Shown: piece by piece, positions 1 through 11,042 of the stretch
Numbering within the stretch: the first letter of the stretch is position 1
Layout: the number at the start of each line of letters is the position of its first letter
Assembly (NCBI GenBank): GCA_946811695.1
Contig: OX328124.1
Location: 63,005,706 to 63,069,705, forward strand
Length of the DNA: 64,000 nt
DNA from: Gonocerus acuteangulatus
Lineage: Eukaryota > Arthropoda > Insecta > Hemiptera > Coreidae
Direction: 5' to 3'
The notes under the pieces: model-generated
The model's input: the letters and a program-made list of their open reading frames with translations, nothing else
Told to the model about the DNA's origin: nothing
Database searches by the model: none
Translations under genes and position numbers: made by a program

Positions 1-255
1 TTGGATACCGGTAGGACGCTCCCACCATGAAACTTAGTGCAGTCTGTTACAAGCAGTCTGTGAAAAGGTGGCTCCAGTCTCATAGGGCAGTCTGTTGAGT
101 TGTAATGGAAGAAACAGTCACATACATGTCAGTCTGTTAAAAGCAGTTCAGTTTACAAGAAGATACAATCTCATAAGTGCAGTTCCGCTCATCGGCGGAC
201 CAATGGTGTTGAAGCTCCCTGGTGTAGTTGGGATCTACACCATTGGTCCGCCGAT
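1..255 (+). repeat. Fragment of LTR-like repeat family D
   Basis: This stretch is nearly the same sequence as 41975-42190: a cagtctgtgaaaaggtggct motif followed by a shared segment around gttgagttgtaatggaagaa. It therefore belongs to a dispersed repeat rather than a gene. The small ORF across it has no recognisable similarity. A 19-bp perfect inverted repeat (191-209 with 237-255) closes its right end and leads into a Penelope-like tail. Confidence 0.7.
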
Positions 256-462
256 ACTGGGGCTAGAGAGGAGAAAAGGCGCCCAGATCGAGGAAAATGT
301 CATTCCCTTGGCTACCACCAAGGAAGAAACAACAAACACCTGGCTGAAGAAGATGGAGATGAACCCATCGAAATATTCCAGGAACAAGTGAGGAGGAGTA
401 CCACCGCTGGAGAGAAATGCCGCTCCATCCAAAAATACTATCCCAGCGACGAATAATAACAT

Positions 463-466
<4 letters not shown>
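256..466 (+). mobile_element. Penelope-like element 3' tail fragment
   Basis: The block shares its order of motifs with the tail of the Penelope pseudogene near 26740-26875: a stretch around cattcccttggctaccacca, then a run ending ccaccgctggaga. Its last 75 bases recur at 60885-60961, again directly followed by (TA)n. No intact protein remains. It is called Penelope by association with the RT/GIY-YIG remnant upstream of the 26.8 kb copy. Confidence 0.55.

Positions 467-525
<59 letters not shown>
466..525. repeat. (TA)n microsatellite
   Basis: About 30 uninterrupted TA units. The array separates a Penelope tail from the LTR retrotransposon that begins at 526. Confidence 0.97.
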
Positions 526-528
<3 letters not shown>

Positions 529-1691
529 GGTGTTTTGGTGGGGGGGGGGGAGAAAAGAATTTAAAATTATATTAGGAGAAGAAAAGAATAAAAAAGTTAT
601 TATAGGAAAAGTTGATTTGGATTGTTTTTATTATATTTTCATTATATCTCAGGGTTCATTTAAAATTACCAAACTCACCACATACGGATTTATGAATAAA
701 ACCATTTGTACAATTAATGTTGATTTAATAAATTTCCTGAAAGAAAAGCATGAGAAATATATTATTAGTACCACTTCTTACCATCTGTCTTTTTATGTGT
801 TGAGACCATATTAAATACCAGGAGAAAGGTTCATTATAAATAAAAATAGAGTTGGAAACAAATGACTTATATTGAATAAAATATATAATTTAAGATTTGG
901 CATGGCTGTGATATAAAAAAGATATAAAAAAGAAAAATTGAATGACTCACATAATTGTATCAATGTTGGGTTATTTAAGAAAAGTTAGAACATAATTAAA
1001 ATATTAACTTATATATTAAAATATAAATATTGGCCATTATGAAATTTTAGATAGCTTTTGAATTTAATTGAAGATTGGCAGTTATTGAGGTATACTCAGC
1101 TTATGATACGGATGATGTTCTGGAAGTGAAGAGGTAGACTGGCTGTAGTTATGTCGGCATGTTGAGGAGAACGATGGTCGGCTGCTAGATCATGGAGTGG
1201 TGTCTGGCCATCATGTGAAGATGAAGTGAGAGCTTGGTGTCGGCTGACCAGCTGGTTCTGCAGCGAGACCGTGTGTCCTCTGCCTCTGGTGCTGAGTGGT
1301 GGGGGAAGGCCCTTTTTATAGAGGCGTTACTCCCACCACACCAAGGGTGTTTGTCTTCAGCGATCACCACCTCGATGTTCAAAGTGCATTTTTGGAAGCA
1401 CATCTATTCTTATCTTCCTGGGAACTTGTATACCTTATCGCTCCTAGCCGAGATATTTGGACTTTTTTATTTCACACTGCCTTTTTTAAAAAAAAAATAA
1501 ATACTGCCAAACTAAACACTGCCAATTGCTATCTCTTTTATTACTCTTTTATTTATTTAATTGGTTGACAAAAGATAATATTTGTGATGGACATATGTAA
1601 TATAACTTAGCCTTTATTTTGAATAGGAATGCTACTCTTTGCTATGCCAGAAACTGACTCTTTCTAGAGCACCCCCTTTTATATCATTACA
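526..1691 (-). repeat. 3' LTR of the non-autonomous retrotransposon
   Basis: This is the 3' LTR, because the primer-binding site lies beside the other copy. It is 1166 bp with TG...CA ends in minus orientation. The short ORFs inside it recur in the other LTR copies and show no known domain, so they are not called genes. Relative to the 5' copy it carries a duplicated gatataaaaaa near 910-930 and lacks about 11 bp near 1293. Confidence 0.88.
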
Positions 1692-4304
1692 TTTCGGGTG
1701 GGCTCCGGTGTAAAAAAAAAAAATTAAAAACTGCTTAGCATGAAGATTTTGTTTTCCGGCTCAGGGTAGCATTACTATTCAAATGGATACTGGATACTAT
1801 TAACTGGTTTCAATTAAAAAGTTTACATTTGTTTTCTTAGTGCTCTAAATTAATTTATAAATATTCTAAAGAGCCTTAATAAAAATTATAAATTATGTCT
1901 TATAACAAAAAAAATTGCATACAGTAATATCATTTACATTTACAACACATGTTGTATGGCTGTATACATCTTATCCCAATACAAAGTCACTTATATCAAA
2001 ACTTTAAAAAAAATTATTTTTATCTATTTACATATATATATTTTTTTTTATTTTTAATGTTACCCTTAATCCAATAATTAATCATTTTAATTTCAAATTA
2101 ACAATATAATATAATTAAAAATATCTACGACGACAAAAAAAAAAAAAAAAAGTATAGCTCAAAGCTGAGCCTCCTGGGCTCATTTAAATATTAAGTTTTA
2201 TTTATTTATTTATTCTTTAATTATATTTTATGTACAGCAGGAAATTAAATTGAAATTTCCAGATTCATATAAAGAATCATTTCAAAAGACAAGTAATACT
2301 ATTTACATTCAATGTTTACTGTGTCTATCTTTAGTATGAAAAATATCTTTAAAGTTTTCTTTTTTAAGTTCGTATTTAATTATTTTACCCAATGCATTTG
2401 ACACAACTCTAACGATTGTTCAAGAAAGTTTGTTCCCTCACTAGCCCATTTTAAAAAATTGAAATTTTAATGTAATAAAATAATTTGTCAAAAGTCTATC
2501 AGTCCTTGTCGGTGTCAACTTGTTTGTCAGTCACTCCTTCTTTCTACATTTCATTTAAAAACTTCTCCTTCCACTTCAATAATTATTAAACTCCTTCCAC
2601 TTCAATAATATTATTCAATTCCTTACTCTTGAATAACATTACTCAACAAATTATTATTAATAAGTTTCCCCCCTTTTATTATAATATAATATTATATTTC
2701 CCAATATGTAGATAAGGTACTCCGGCCTCTTCATGGGTCCGTGAGCCTTTAATACAAAACAAATAATAGGTACTACGGGTTCTTCTTGGGTCCGTGAGCC
2801 CTCAATATAAAATAAATATTCAAATATATCAAACAATATATGAAATATTTTTCTCCTACCCCTTACTTCAATTATTATTATTATCTACTCCTACTTCTTC
2901 ATTTAATTATATTAACTTTTGAAAAAGGTTTTTTCCCTTTAAATATTTATTAACTGTCCTTGTCAAAGTCTGTCTTTATATTTATTTAAACAATTTCTAA
3001 GTTTTAATTATTTTATTTTTAAGTAGTTTAACCATTAATTATTCTATTCGTTAATTCGTTGTAGCCTTATTAGCTTCAAAGATATACTTCTCATTTAAAA
3101 ACATCCTATAGTTGGCGGGTTCTAGTTATATTGAATAGAGAGTGAGGCGAGCGCTGCTCGGGGCTGTGGCAATTATAGGAACTTCTTGACAACGTAGGCT
3201 ACTAGCGCGGTGCGCGTGTTCAAAATTTGAACTAGCATGAGCCTGCTTTGTTTACATTAGGGATTATCAAAGCTTTCTTCTCTCGAGGTAGATAAGAGAT
3301 AGAGACTGGATATCCTGCTTTATCTTTTAGATTTTATCTGGCGCTTAGAGGATTTGTGCTTTTGGGAGTTAATTATCCTATTATCTACATTCCTAAGATA
3401 TTTAAGGGATGTTCATAGAGACTGGATATTTCCTGCATTTATTGATTAGGTATTATCTGGCATCCAGAGGATTTGAGCTGTAGGTTTAATAATCCTACTT
3501 TCTAGGTTCCTGAGATTTTTAGGGATCTTCCCAGGGACTGGACATTTCCTGACTTTTATCGAATCTCTTTGTCTTATAAAAGCATATTTTAGATTCTCCA
3601 ACCTTTACACTTGCGTGTCTAAAATCTTATCACGACCGATAATGAAATATTTCTTGATATCTTCTTTTTGATACTAATTATAATAATGGCATTAGAATTT
3701 CATATTGATGCAAAATTTTCATTTTATTAATAATGTTACTGCTTTTAACGGGTAAACCGGTTATCATTTTACTGAATCTACGACTAAAAAAGGATAATAC
3801 AATGACTTTTTAGTAACATTTTTTGTTTTTAGTGTACGGTTGTGCACACGATTTTAAAATAAAATAAAAATGAAAGAAAATATGGATTTTGCCTCTCGTA
3901 ATTTTGAAAATGGTGCTAAAAAGTTTATAAACAGTGGTTTTATCAATAAACCATAGAATTTTGATAGGTAATATAATTTAAATATTTATAAATTTATTAT
4001 TTATTTGTCCCTATCCACTCAAATCCGGTACCCAACGCCGGAGGAGCTCCAAAACAGAGGTTTTATTGTTATACTTTACTGGTTGAATGTTTTATTTAAT
4101 CATCTTTGGTCGGTTCATGATAATATTTTAGGAGAATCGAATGAAACATTCCCCGAATAATTCCTTTTTTAGCTTTATTTTTATATCCCAGGTCGATCTT
4201 AATAAGGGGACATTTAATATACAATTGTATGTTTACTTTTGATGTTTCTTTTATTAAAATATTGTTTTTAAATAAATGGTTTAAAATAAAATCTTCAACT
4301 GTTG
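1692..4304 (-). other. Non-coding interior of the LTR element
   Basis: No coding potential was recognised. The stretch is AT-rich, with A- and T-runs and a twice-repeated phrase around gggtccgtgagcc (2733-2749 and 2789-2801). The base pattern suits the structural-RNA interior of a LARD-type element. Confidence 0.6.
3299..3560. repeat. Tandem repeat, unit about 117 bp
   Basis: Three successive copies start with agagactggatat or agggactggacat, at about 3299, 3416 and 3534. Each continues with a ttatctggc...agaggatttg phrase. The third copy is truncated. The repeats lie inside the LTR element interior and are diverged from each other. Confidence 0.7.
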
Positions 4305-4805
4305 TTAAATAATCGGGGCAATGTTAAATTTTGTTGTTTCATATTTCTTAAATAATTTGTTTAAAATATAATTTTCGGCGGAAGTGAATATATTTTGGTT
4401 TAATTTTGTTGTAATTTTATTTATTTTGAATAAATTATTTAAAATATAAGTTTCATCGGAAGTAAATAGATCGTTGGACATAGTAGCTAATCTGGGACTA
4501 CTTTGATCATTTATTATTAAAGGAACAGGTTTAATTTTATGGATTATAAGAGGAGTAGGTTTGATTTCACGGAGCGTCATTATGGTCCCTAATTTTTCTG
4601 ATTCCGATTTTTGGTTTTCTATTAATTCGGTTTTGAATTTTTGCATTTCTGCTTTTAATTCAGTTTTGAATTTTTCTGATTCTGATTTTTGGCTTACCAT
4701 TAGGGCCATCATTTGTTTCATCAATTCTTGCATTTTCGTGAAACCCGAATTTAGTTCCTCCCTACTACTCTGGGTGAAACGTCTATTACCTTCGTTATGT
4801 TCCAT
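4305..4805 (-). CDS. Gag-like coiled-coil protein of the LTR element
   Basis: A 166-residue ORF lies inside the LTR element on the element's sense strand, which supports a Gag-type role. Residues about 20-75 are rich in Lys, Glu, Met, Gln and Ser in a heptad-like pattern, with repeated KSESEK and FKTEL blocks, as expected for a coiled coil. Residues about 110-160 hold two imperfect copies of a (S)(A/D)E(T/N)YILN(N/K)LFK motif. There is no CCHC zinc knuckle and no protease. Coiled-coil N-termini are common in Gag proteins of gypsy-type elements, but the sequence itself is not diagnostic. It may be a truncated Gag or a peptide specific to this family. Confidence 0.5.
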   Translation of the reverse strand: MEHNEGNRRFTQSSREELNSGFTKMQELMKQMMALMVSQKSESEKFKTELKAEMQKFKTELIENQKSESEKLGTIMTLREIKPTPLIIHKIKPVPLIINDQSSPRLATMSNDLFTSDETYILNNLFKINKITTKLNQNIFTSAENYILNKLFKKYETTKFNIAPII

Positions 4806-5375
4806 ATTGTTAAAATAAGTAATTTTAATAATAAAAAAAAATTATAAATATGATCCAAAAATTAATAAAAAAAATATAAATAGATACAGAAATAAATATA
4901 TAGAATTATATCTATCATTAGCGCATTATTTAAAATTGCCATCACATTTCCCAACATTGATCCAATTATGTGGTCGTTGAGAAATTGTCAAGCTGGCAAA
5001 ACAAATATATAAAAACTTAAATAAAAATAATTTAATAAACATTACAACCAAAAATAAAATATTTGCTAAAAATTTAATATCACTCAAAACATTTATTTTT
5101 AATAAAAATTCAAGTTTTGAACCTTAAAACACACTTTTTTGAATATATGGTCTCAATATTAAAATCTGAAAACAAAAACAAAAAATAAAAATTTTAATTC
5201 TGGTTTTAAAACACGCGCGCGCCTACTGCAACTCGTCTCTAGGCTGCCGGGCTGCAATACAAAGCTACAGGAAAGATTACGCGACTCAACGTGTTCGGGG
5301 TTTCGACGACAGGATGGCACTTTTTGTGGACTGCCAGGCTTCTATAGCGCCTATATGGCATTTTTTTTAGATTCA

Positions 5376-5393
5376 GCCCCACGTTGGGCGCCA
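5376..5393 (-). promoter_or_regulatory. Primer-binding site of the LTR element
   Basis: On the minus strand the motif TGGCGCCCAACGTGGGGC lies three bases inside the 5' LTR end. The leading TGG complements the CCA end of a tRNA, as in LTR-element primer-binding sites. It fixes the element's orientation. Confidence 0.8.
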
Positions 5394-5396
5394 AGA

Positions 5397-6558
5397 TGTG
5401 GTGTTTTGGTGGGGGGGGGGAGAAAAGAATTTAAAATTATATTAGGAGAAGAAAAGAATAAAACAGTTATTATAGGAAAAGTTGATTTGGATTGTTTTTA
5501 TTATATTTTCATTATATCTCAGGGTTCATTTAAAATTACCAAACTCACCACATACGGATTTATGAATAAAACCATTTGTACAATTAATGTTGATTTAATA
5601 AATTTCCTGAAAGAAAAGCATGAGAAATATATTATTAGTACCACTTCTTACCATCTGTCTTTTTATGTGTTGAGACCATATTAAATACCAGGAGAAAGGT
5701 TCATTATAAATAAAAATAGAGTTGGAAACAAATGACTTATATTGAATAAAATATATAATTTAAGATTTGGCATGGCTGTGATATAAAAAAGAAAAATTGA
5801 ATGACTCACATAATTGTATCAATGTTGGGTTATTTAAGAAAAGTTAGAACATAATTAAAATATTAACTTATATATTAAAATATAAATATTGGCCATTATG
5901 AAATTTTAGATAGCTTTTGAATTTAATTGAAGATTGGCAGTTATTGAGGTATACTCAGCTTATGATACGGATGATGTTCTGGAAGTGAAGAGGTAGACTG
6001 GCTGTAGTTATGTCGGCATGTTGAGGAGAACGATGGTCGGCTGCTAGATCATGGAGTGGTGTCTGGCCATCATGTGAAGATGAAGTGAGAGCTTGGTGTC
6101 GGCTGACCAGCTGGTTCTGCAGCGAGACCGTGTGTCCTCTGCCTCTGGTGCTCGAATGGGGCTGAGTGGTGGGGGAAGGCCCTTTTTATAGAGGCGTTAC
6201 TCCCACCACACCAAGGGTGTTTGTCTTCAGCGATCACCACCTCGATGTTCAAAGTGCATTTTTGGAAGCACATCTATTCTTATCTTCCTGGGAACTTGTA
6301 TACCTTATCGCTCCTAGCCGAGATATTTGGACTTTTTTATTTCACACTGCCTTTTTTAAAAAAAAAATAAATACTGCCAAACTAAGCACTGCCAATTGCT
6401 ATCTCTTTTATTACTCTTTTATTTATTTAATTGGTTGACAAAAGATAATATTTGTGATGGACTTATGGAATATAACTTAGCCTGTATTTTGAATAGGAAT
6501 GCAACTCTTTGATATGCCAGAAACTGACTCTTTCTAGAGCACCCCCTTTTATATCATT

Positions 6559-6561
<3 letters not shown>
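5397..6561 (-). repeat. 5' LTR of the non-autonomous retrotransposon
   Basis: 1165-bp copy of the LTR, beside the primer-binding site. Its promoter-proximal end (6561 going down) has ATATAAAAGG. It is flanked on the right by atat and then a (TA)n array. A more diverged solo copy in the opposite orientation is at 40620-41826. Confidence 0.88.

Positions 6562-6621
<60 letters not shown>
6562..6621. repeat. (TA)n microsatellite
   Basis: About 30 TA units between the LTR element and repeat family C. Confidence 0.97.
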
Positions 6622-6625
<4 letters not shown>

Positions 6626-6771
6626 ATGTTCACGGTTTTCCGGCCCCCCTAATGCTCCGATTTTAATGAAATTTGGTACAAAAATCTTTCGTCTAATTTG
6701 AAGTCAAGTTCGAAGTTTGAAGAATGTCGCGCGGAAAAAATCGTTCCGCTTACTTCATAAGCATGCAAGTA

Positions 6772-7520
6772 CAGTGGAACATGGATAATTCGAACTTCCA
6801 TAATTTGAATTGTGGTTAATTCGAATATTTCTCTCGGTCCCTAGAATTTAGGGCATAAACAATGTAAGAAAATCGTGATTAATTCGAATAAAATTTTGGA
6901 CAATTCGAATTTTTACGAGTCTTTACCTCCAATGGGAAGTGTTCGATCTTAAATCTAGTGAAAATATTCTCCCATCGGGTAAGGTGGATAGTAAGATACG
7001 GATGTAGGGGTTCGGAGACAAGAAGCGCGGCGGCCTCATAGTCTAGTTCTTGGATTCTAGGAGTTCTGCAAAGTGGTGGGTCGCGCTTCCTCCCTTCCAG
7101 GGGTTGTAGTTACATACAGAACGTTGTCAGAGAAAATAGCTGCGATTAAAGAAGCTGAAAAAGGAATAAAGAAAAAATCTGAAATTGCCGAGGACTTTGG
7201 AATTCCTCCTAACACTTTATCAACTTACCTGAAAAATAAAGAAAAAAATCTTGCTCATGAAGATGACTTTTTTCAAAGCAATAGACTTTTATTTTTACTT
7301 TTTTGATAAATTATTTAGTACTTATGTACGTAATCATCAATTTATGAAATGTTTGTTATAGTTTAAATGAAATCTATGTATTTTTTTAAAATTAAAAAAT
7401 GTGAAAATATGAAATTAGATTTTTTACCCCTTTATTTTCAAAAACTTTCGTAATTCGAATTTTGGATAATTCGAACTTTTCTATCGGTCCCTAGGGGTTC
7501 GAATTATCCAAGTTCTACTG
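6772..7520 (+). mobile_element. pogo/Tigger-like deletion derivative
   Basis: The 749-bp element has terminal inverted repeats starting CAGTGGAACATGGATAATTC (left) and CAGTAGAACTTGGATAATTC (right, reversed). It is bordered by TA on both sides. Inside is a CENP-B-type helix-turn-helix remnant but no DDE domain. Sister sequences of the host repeat (18237-18255 on minus, 27548-27566) show the unoccupied site gcttgcaggtact, so the insertion point at the TA is directly visible. Confidence 0.85.
7073..7306 (+). pseudogene. Truncated pogo transposase, HTH domain
   Basis: The 77-residue ORF retains only the N-terminal DNA-binding part. Residues about 16-57 follow the CENP-B N-terminal / Tigger HTH pattern: LSEKIAAIKEAEKG, then KKSEIAEDFGIPPNTLSTYL, then KNKEKN. 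The catalytic DDE region is absent, consistent with the 749-bp deletion derivative that contains it. It is not a host gene. The start codon used is unlikely to be the original one. Confidence 0.75.
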
Positions 7521-8290
7521 TACTCGTTTTATAGGCTTCTTGGCCTAGGAAAACGAATGAAACCATTTTAAAGGCGATTGCTTTAACCGTTTTCGAGGAA
7601 ATTGGAAAAATAGTTGCTGAATAACGTTTTTGGTTTTGGTACTTAAAATCATGGGATTCAGTTGAAACATTTTCTGTATGTTCGGATTTCATCAAAACTA
7701 ATATGTTAAACTTTTCGTTACGTTTGGAGCTAAGGAAGGGTTAGAATAAAATATTTTATTAACAGACATGAAAAGTTTTGGGAACTTCTCATACTTTCAT
7801 TAATATCTCGAAAAAGGTTGAGAATCTTGGTAAACGGAAGAATACCATTAGAAAGCTTATTAAATGCTCTAAAAAAAAAGGTTCTAATGAAAGTTTTGAT
7901 TAGGCGATGTCAATCGGAGAAATAAGAGCTTAAAACTTTAAAGTAATTGATTTCGCTTATTCGAACAGTTCTTTTTGTCAGTTTTTTATTCCTTGTTATT
8001 TTTTAATTGCTTATAGTTAGATAATGTATTTGAAAATAAAACAGGTTAAGTAAAATTAGAAAAACAATTTAATGTTAGAAATATGGATTTCCAAGATAAA
8101 GAAAAATATAAAACCTGGCCGACCCGACCAGGTAAAGTCATAAAACCCTTTGAACAAAGGCCGAACCAAATATTATCTGTTTCTATTCTAAGCTTTTCAA
8201 ATGCCAAAAGGGATATGAACGGAACCGCGCTAAGATGATGCAGTTCCTGCGAGTCGGACTTTCTGTTTTATAGTCCTGAAAAAGGCTTGA

Positions 8291-8794
8291 AAATCAAAAC
8301 AAATACTTCTGCACACAACAAATTCAGAATTTCAGAATTTTAAAAACATATTTTTATTAACCTATTTAGACCAAACCCTGACTCCCCTGATCTTCCTTGT
8401 TCCTAAGCTTCATCCTACACTACTGTGGTCTTCATTGTAAGAAATTTTTTATCATAAAGCAAACAAAGTCTCCTACTGTGTTCTGATCAGTCTGTTCTGT
8501 ACATTACAAAATGAGGTTATTCGATAAAATTTAAGTTGGTTCTTTTTCGTGGTTAATCAATAAATAAATAATAAGAGTTATTCTTCGTGTTCTTAAATAA
8601 AGCTTTGAAGGACATTACAGAAACATGGTAAGTTGTCATGGTATGTTTCAGCTTTGGTTTTCATTTAAGGCGAGAATTTATGAATATTTTATTAACTAAA
8701 TCCATTTGATTCAATAAAATTATAGTAAAAATAAATAGATAAATTTAATAATCAAAAAACATTAAAAATATAATTTTGTTAAAATAATTCTTAC
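8291..8794. other. Intron sequence downstream of CSTF3 exon 8
   Basis: AT-rich, with no ORF or recognisable repeat. CSTF3 continues past this point to the left, but none of its remaining exons could be recognised in 1-8794. Confidence 0.5.
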
Positions 8795-8986
8795 GAGTGT
8801 AGGGTCAATGTCTGGCAACTCAAGAAATCTTTGATAAATCTGGTGAACTTTGTCATACTTTAGCCTTCCCTCTTCAAAGTCTGCATAAGCAAAGTGAAGC
8901 AACATGTTGTTTCTGAGAACTGTACTAGTTGCTCGTTCGAACATATTTCCAGCTTCATCATTGAACAATTTTGCTGAGGTAACATC
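8795..8986 (-). CDS. CSTF3: CSTF3 exon 8 (last in window)
   Basis: 192 nt, residues 310-373. The acceptor is tttttag and the donor gtaaga. It encodes [20 protein letters not shown] through [13 protein letters not shown], the end of a HAT-repeat segment. Confidence 0.92.
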
Positions 8987-10299
8987 CTAAAAATGAAAAA
9001 TATCTTATTCATCCCATAAATAAAATTTATAAACACAGGATTTACTTAAATTCACAAAATGTTGATTTCTAATTCTAATAAAACCAGAAATTTTAAAATG
9101 TGATTAGAGAAAACAGCATGTTAAATACAATTAGTTCATTATGAATGATTCAATCATTGTTCACCTGAAATTGATAGAAGTAAAACATAATTCCTGTTTT
9201 TTTTTTGTTTTTTTCATGCAGTGATATTGTGTTTCTGAATCTTATATTATTTAATTTATTACCTATATGGATGGATATCTGTTGAAATGTCACACAGCGA
9301 TGAACATACAGGCGTATCAGAATATTTCTCAAACGTTACAAACAAATTAGATACCATTCCAAATTTATATTTGGTAAAGCACTTCTTAGCGCTATACCAG
9401 GATAAATAAATGAACATATAATTAATATGTCCCACACATAAAAACAAAAATATGAACAAATAAATATTTCACTAACACACTTCATAATTTTTTTTTTTTT
9501 TTTTTTTTTTTGGGTGCACCGACTACAAAGGCCATGAGCACCGCACACTTCATAATAAACCAAGAAAGACTTTAGAAGAAGTTAAAAAAAGTTCATAACT
9601 ATGCAAGAAAGAGTAATATTCCAAATTTCAGCTCATCAAAAATAATGCAATTAAATCCAAACATATCCTTGTGGGCACAAAGATGCCTTTATCTGGTATT
9701 TACTTTCCAGTACATAAGTTTTGTTACTTATAATAAAAGCATTATTATAATAAGTACTTACTCCTTTTTCTGTGAGTACTTTGGAGCTGTAGTCCAAGAA
9801 CTGTGCAGCTTCGTACCATATATCTGCATGATGACCCAAACAAAGAAGACACTGTTCAAAAGCAAACATAACTCTTCTAGTAACTAAAGCAGTATCTTCA
9901 CTTCGTAAAGGATTACTCTTCTCCCAAGCAATATACTTCTTCCAAAGCTCAACCTGAGAAAATTGAAATTCAAGCTAATTACTCAAAAAAGAATATAAGA
10001 ACTAAATAAAACAGGAAAGCTTTAAACAACAGAGAATAACCTGTTTAAGTTCTTCTAAGCTACCAATTGGAGGAACAGATGGAATGCTACGACTTAAGCC
10101 CCGTGTAATAGCCTCAAACTCTTTAGCTACTCTTCGAGCATTCATGTAGTCCCTGCTTCGCTCCATGGCCATTTTTTCAGCTATAATAGGATTAATTCCT
10201 TGCTCATAACCCATATAGTCCTTCCACAGATTTTCGATCTTCAGCATTGGATTAACTACTCCTCGTTGATAAACCTAAACATAATTAGGTTAATATTTC

Positions 10300-10333
<34 letters not shown>

Positions 10334-10652
10334 TCTCTGTCAAAATCAAAATAACAATGAACACAAACCTTTCGAACAGCAGTAATTTTTTGATTTTCAG
10401 CATAAGAACCAACGGCCTCTACTCCTTTAAGAAAAGTAACATAGTCATTCCAAATACTGTATGACTGTATATCCATCCCTATTTTTTCTAATGCAAAATC
10501 GTACGCTTGAGCCATTTTCTCTCTAAAAATTGTTTGAAATGTCAATAACTTTCCAAAATTTAATGTAGCTAATTACAGAACTATAATGTGACCGAGTAAG
10601 CAAAGTACTTTCACCACAGTCGAAAACATCAAGCAGTGGAATTCAACATTTT

Positions 10653-10714
<62 letters not shown>

Positions 10715-11006
10715 TTTGTTACAAATGTTCTCATAAAATGATATCATTCTTACTAATACATTACTCATTGTTTTATTACCCAGAAGTTTAATATTTTCTA
10801 AACGTATATAGATCCCCAATGTCAAAATACTGAGAAGCCCAATCTCAAAATATTGAGAGCATTGACAAAATAGTGGAACTAAATCACATAATACAATACA
10901 TAGGATGGGTATGCCATTCTGCAAATAAGATACTACAGTTTAAATGTATGAATAATGATGGAACTTGGCCCAAAACTAATAGTATAATTATTTTTAATGA
11001 AATAAC

Positions 11007-11042
<36 letters not shown>

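Larger units (their letters stand above)
526..6561 (-). mobile_element. Non-autonomous LTR retrotransposon (LARD-like)
   Basis: Two direct repeats of about 1165 bp (526-1691 and 5397-6561) bracket a 3.7-kb interior. Read on the minus strand, each LTR starts TGTAATGATATAAAAGG and ends CCACA, so it has TG...CA ends and a TATA-like ATATAAAA. A primer-binding site follows the 5' LTR. Both outer flanks are atat inside (TA)n, consistent with a 4-bp target duplication, though the microsatellite makes this ambiguous. The interior encodes only one short Gag-like ORF. No protease, RT, RNase H or integrase motif was seen, so it must depend on a relative for mobility. The LTRs differ by about 7-8 substitutions and three short indels by eye, suggesting recent insertion. 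Confidence 0.88.
6622..8290 (+). repeat. Dispersed repeat family C, split by a pogo insertion
   Basis: This non-coding repeat starts at a (TA)n array with a phrase on the pattern gattttaatgaaatttggta. Related copies occur at 27372-27790 (plus) and about 17555-18260 (minus). The 8200-8265 part is the reverse complement of 17565-17620 at high identity (gtccgactcgcaggaa). Positions 6772-7520 are a later insertion. No ORF of note was found, and the superfamily is unknown. Confidence 0.6.

Noticed and set aside
1185..1500. Overlapping ORFs in the LTR, repeated at 6070-6438 and 40654-41214
   Set aside because: They recur only because the LTR is repeated. The frames differ between copies and show no protein-like conservation.
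7073..7306. A small host DNA-binding protein
   Set aside because: It lies inside an element with pogo-type inverted termini and lacks the catalytic domain, so it is a transposase remnant.
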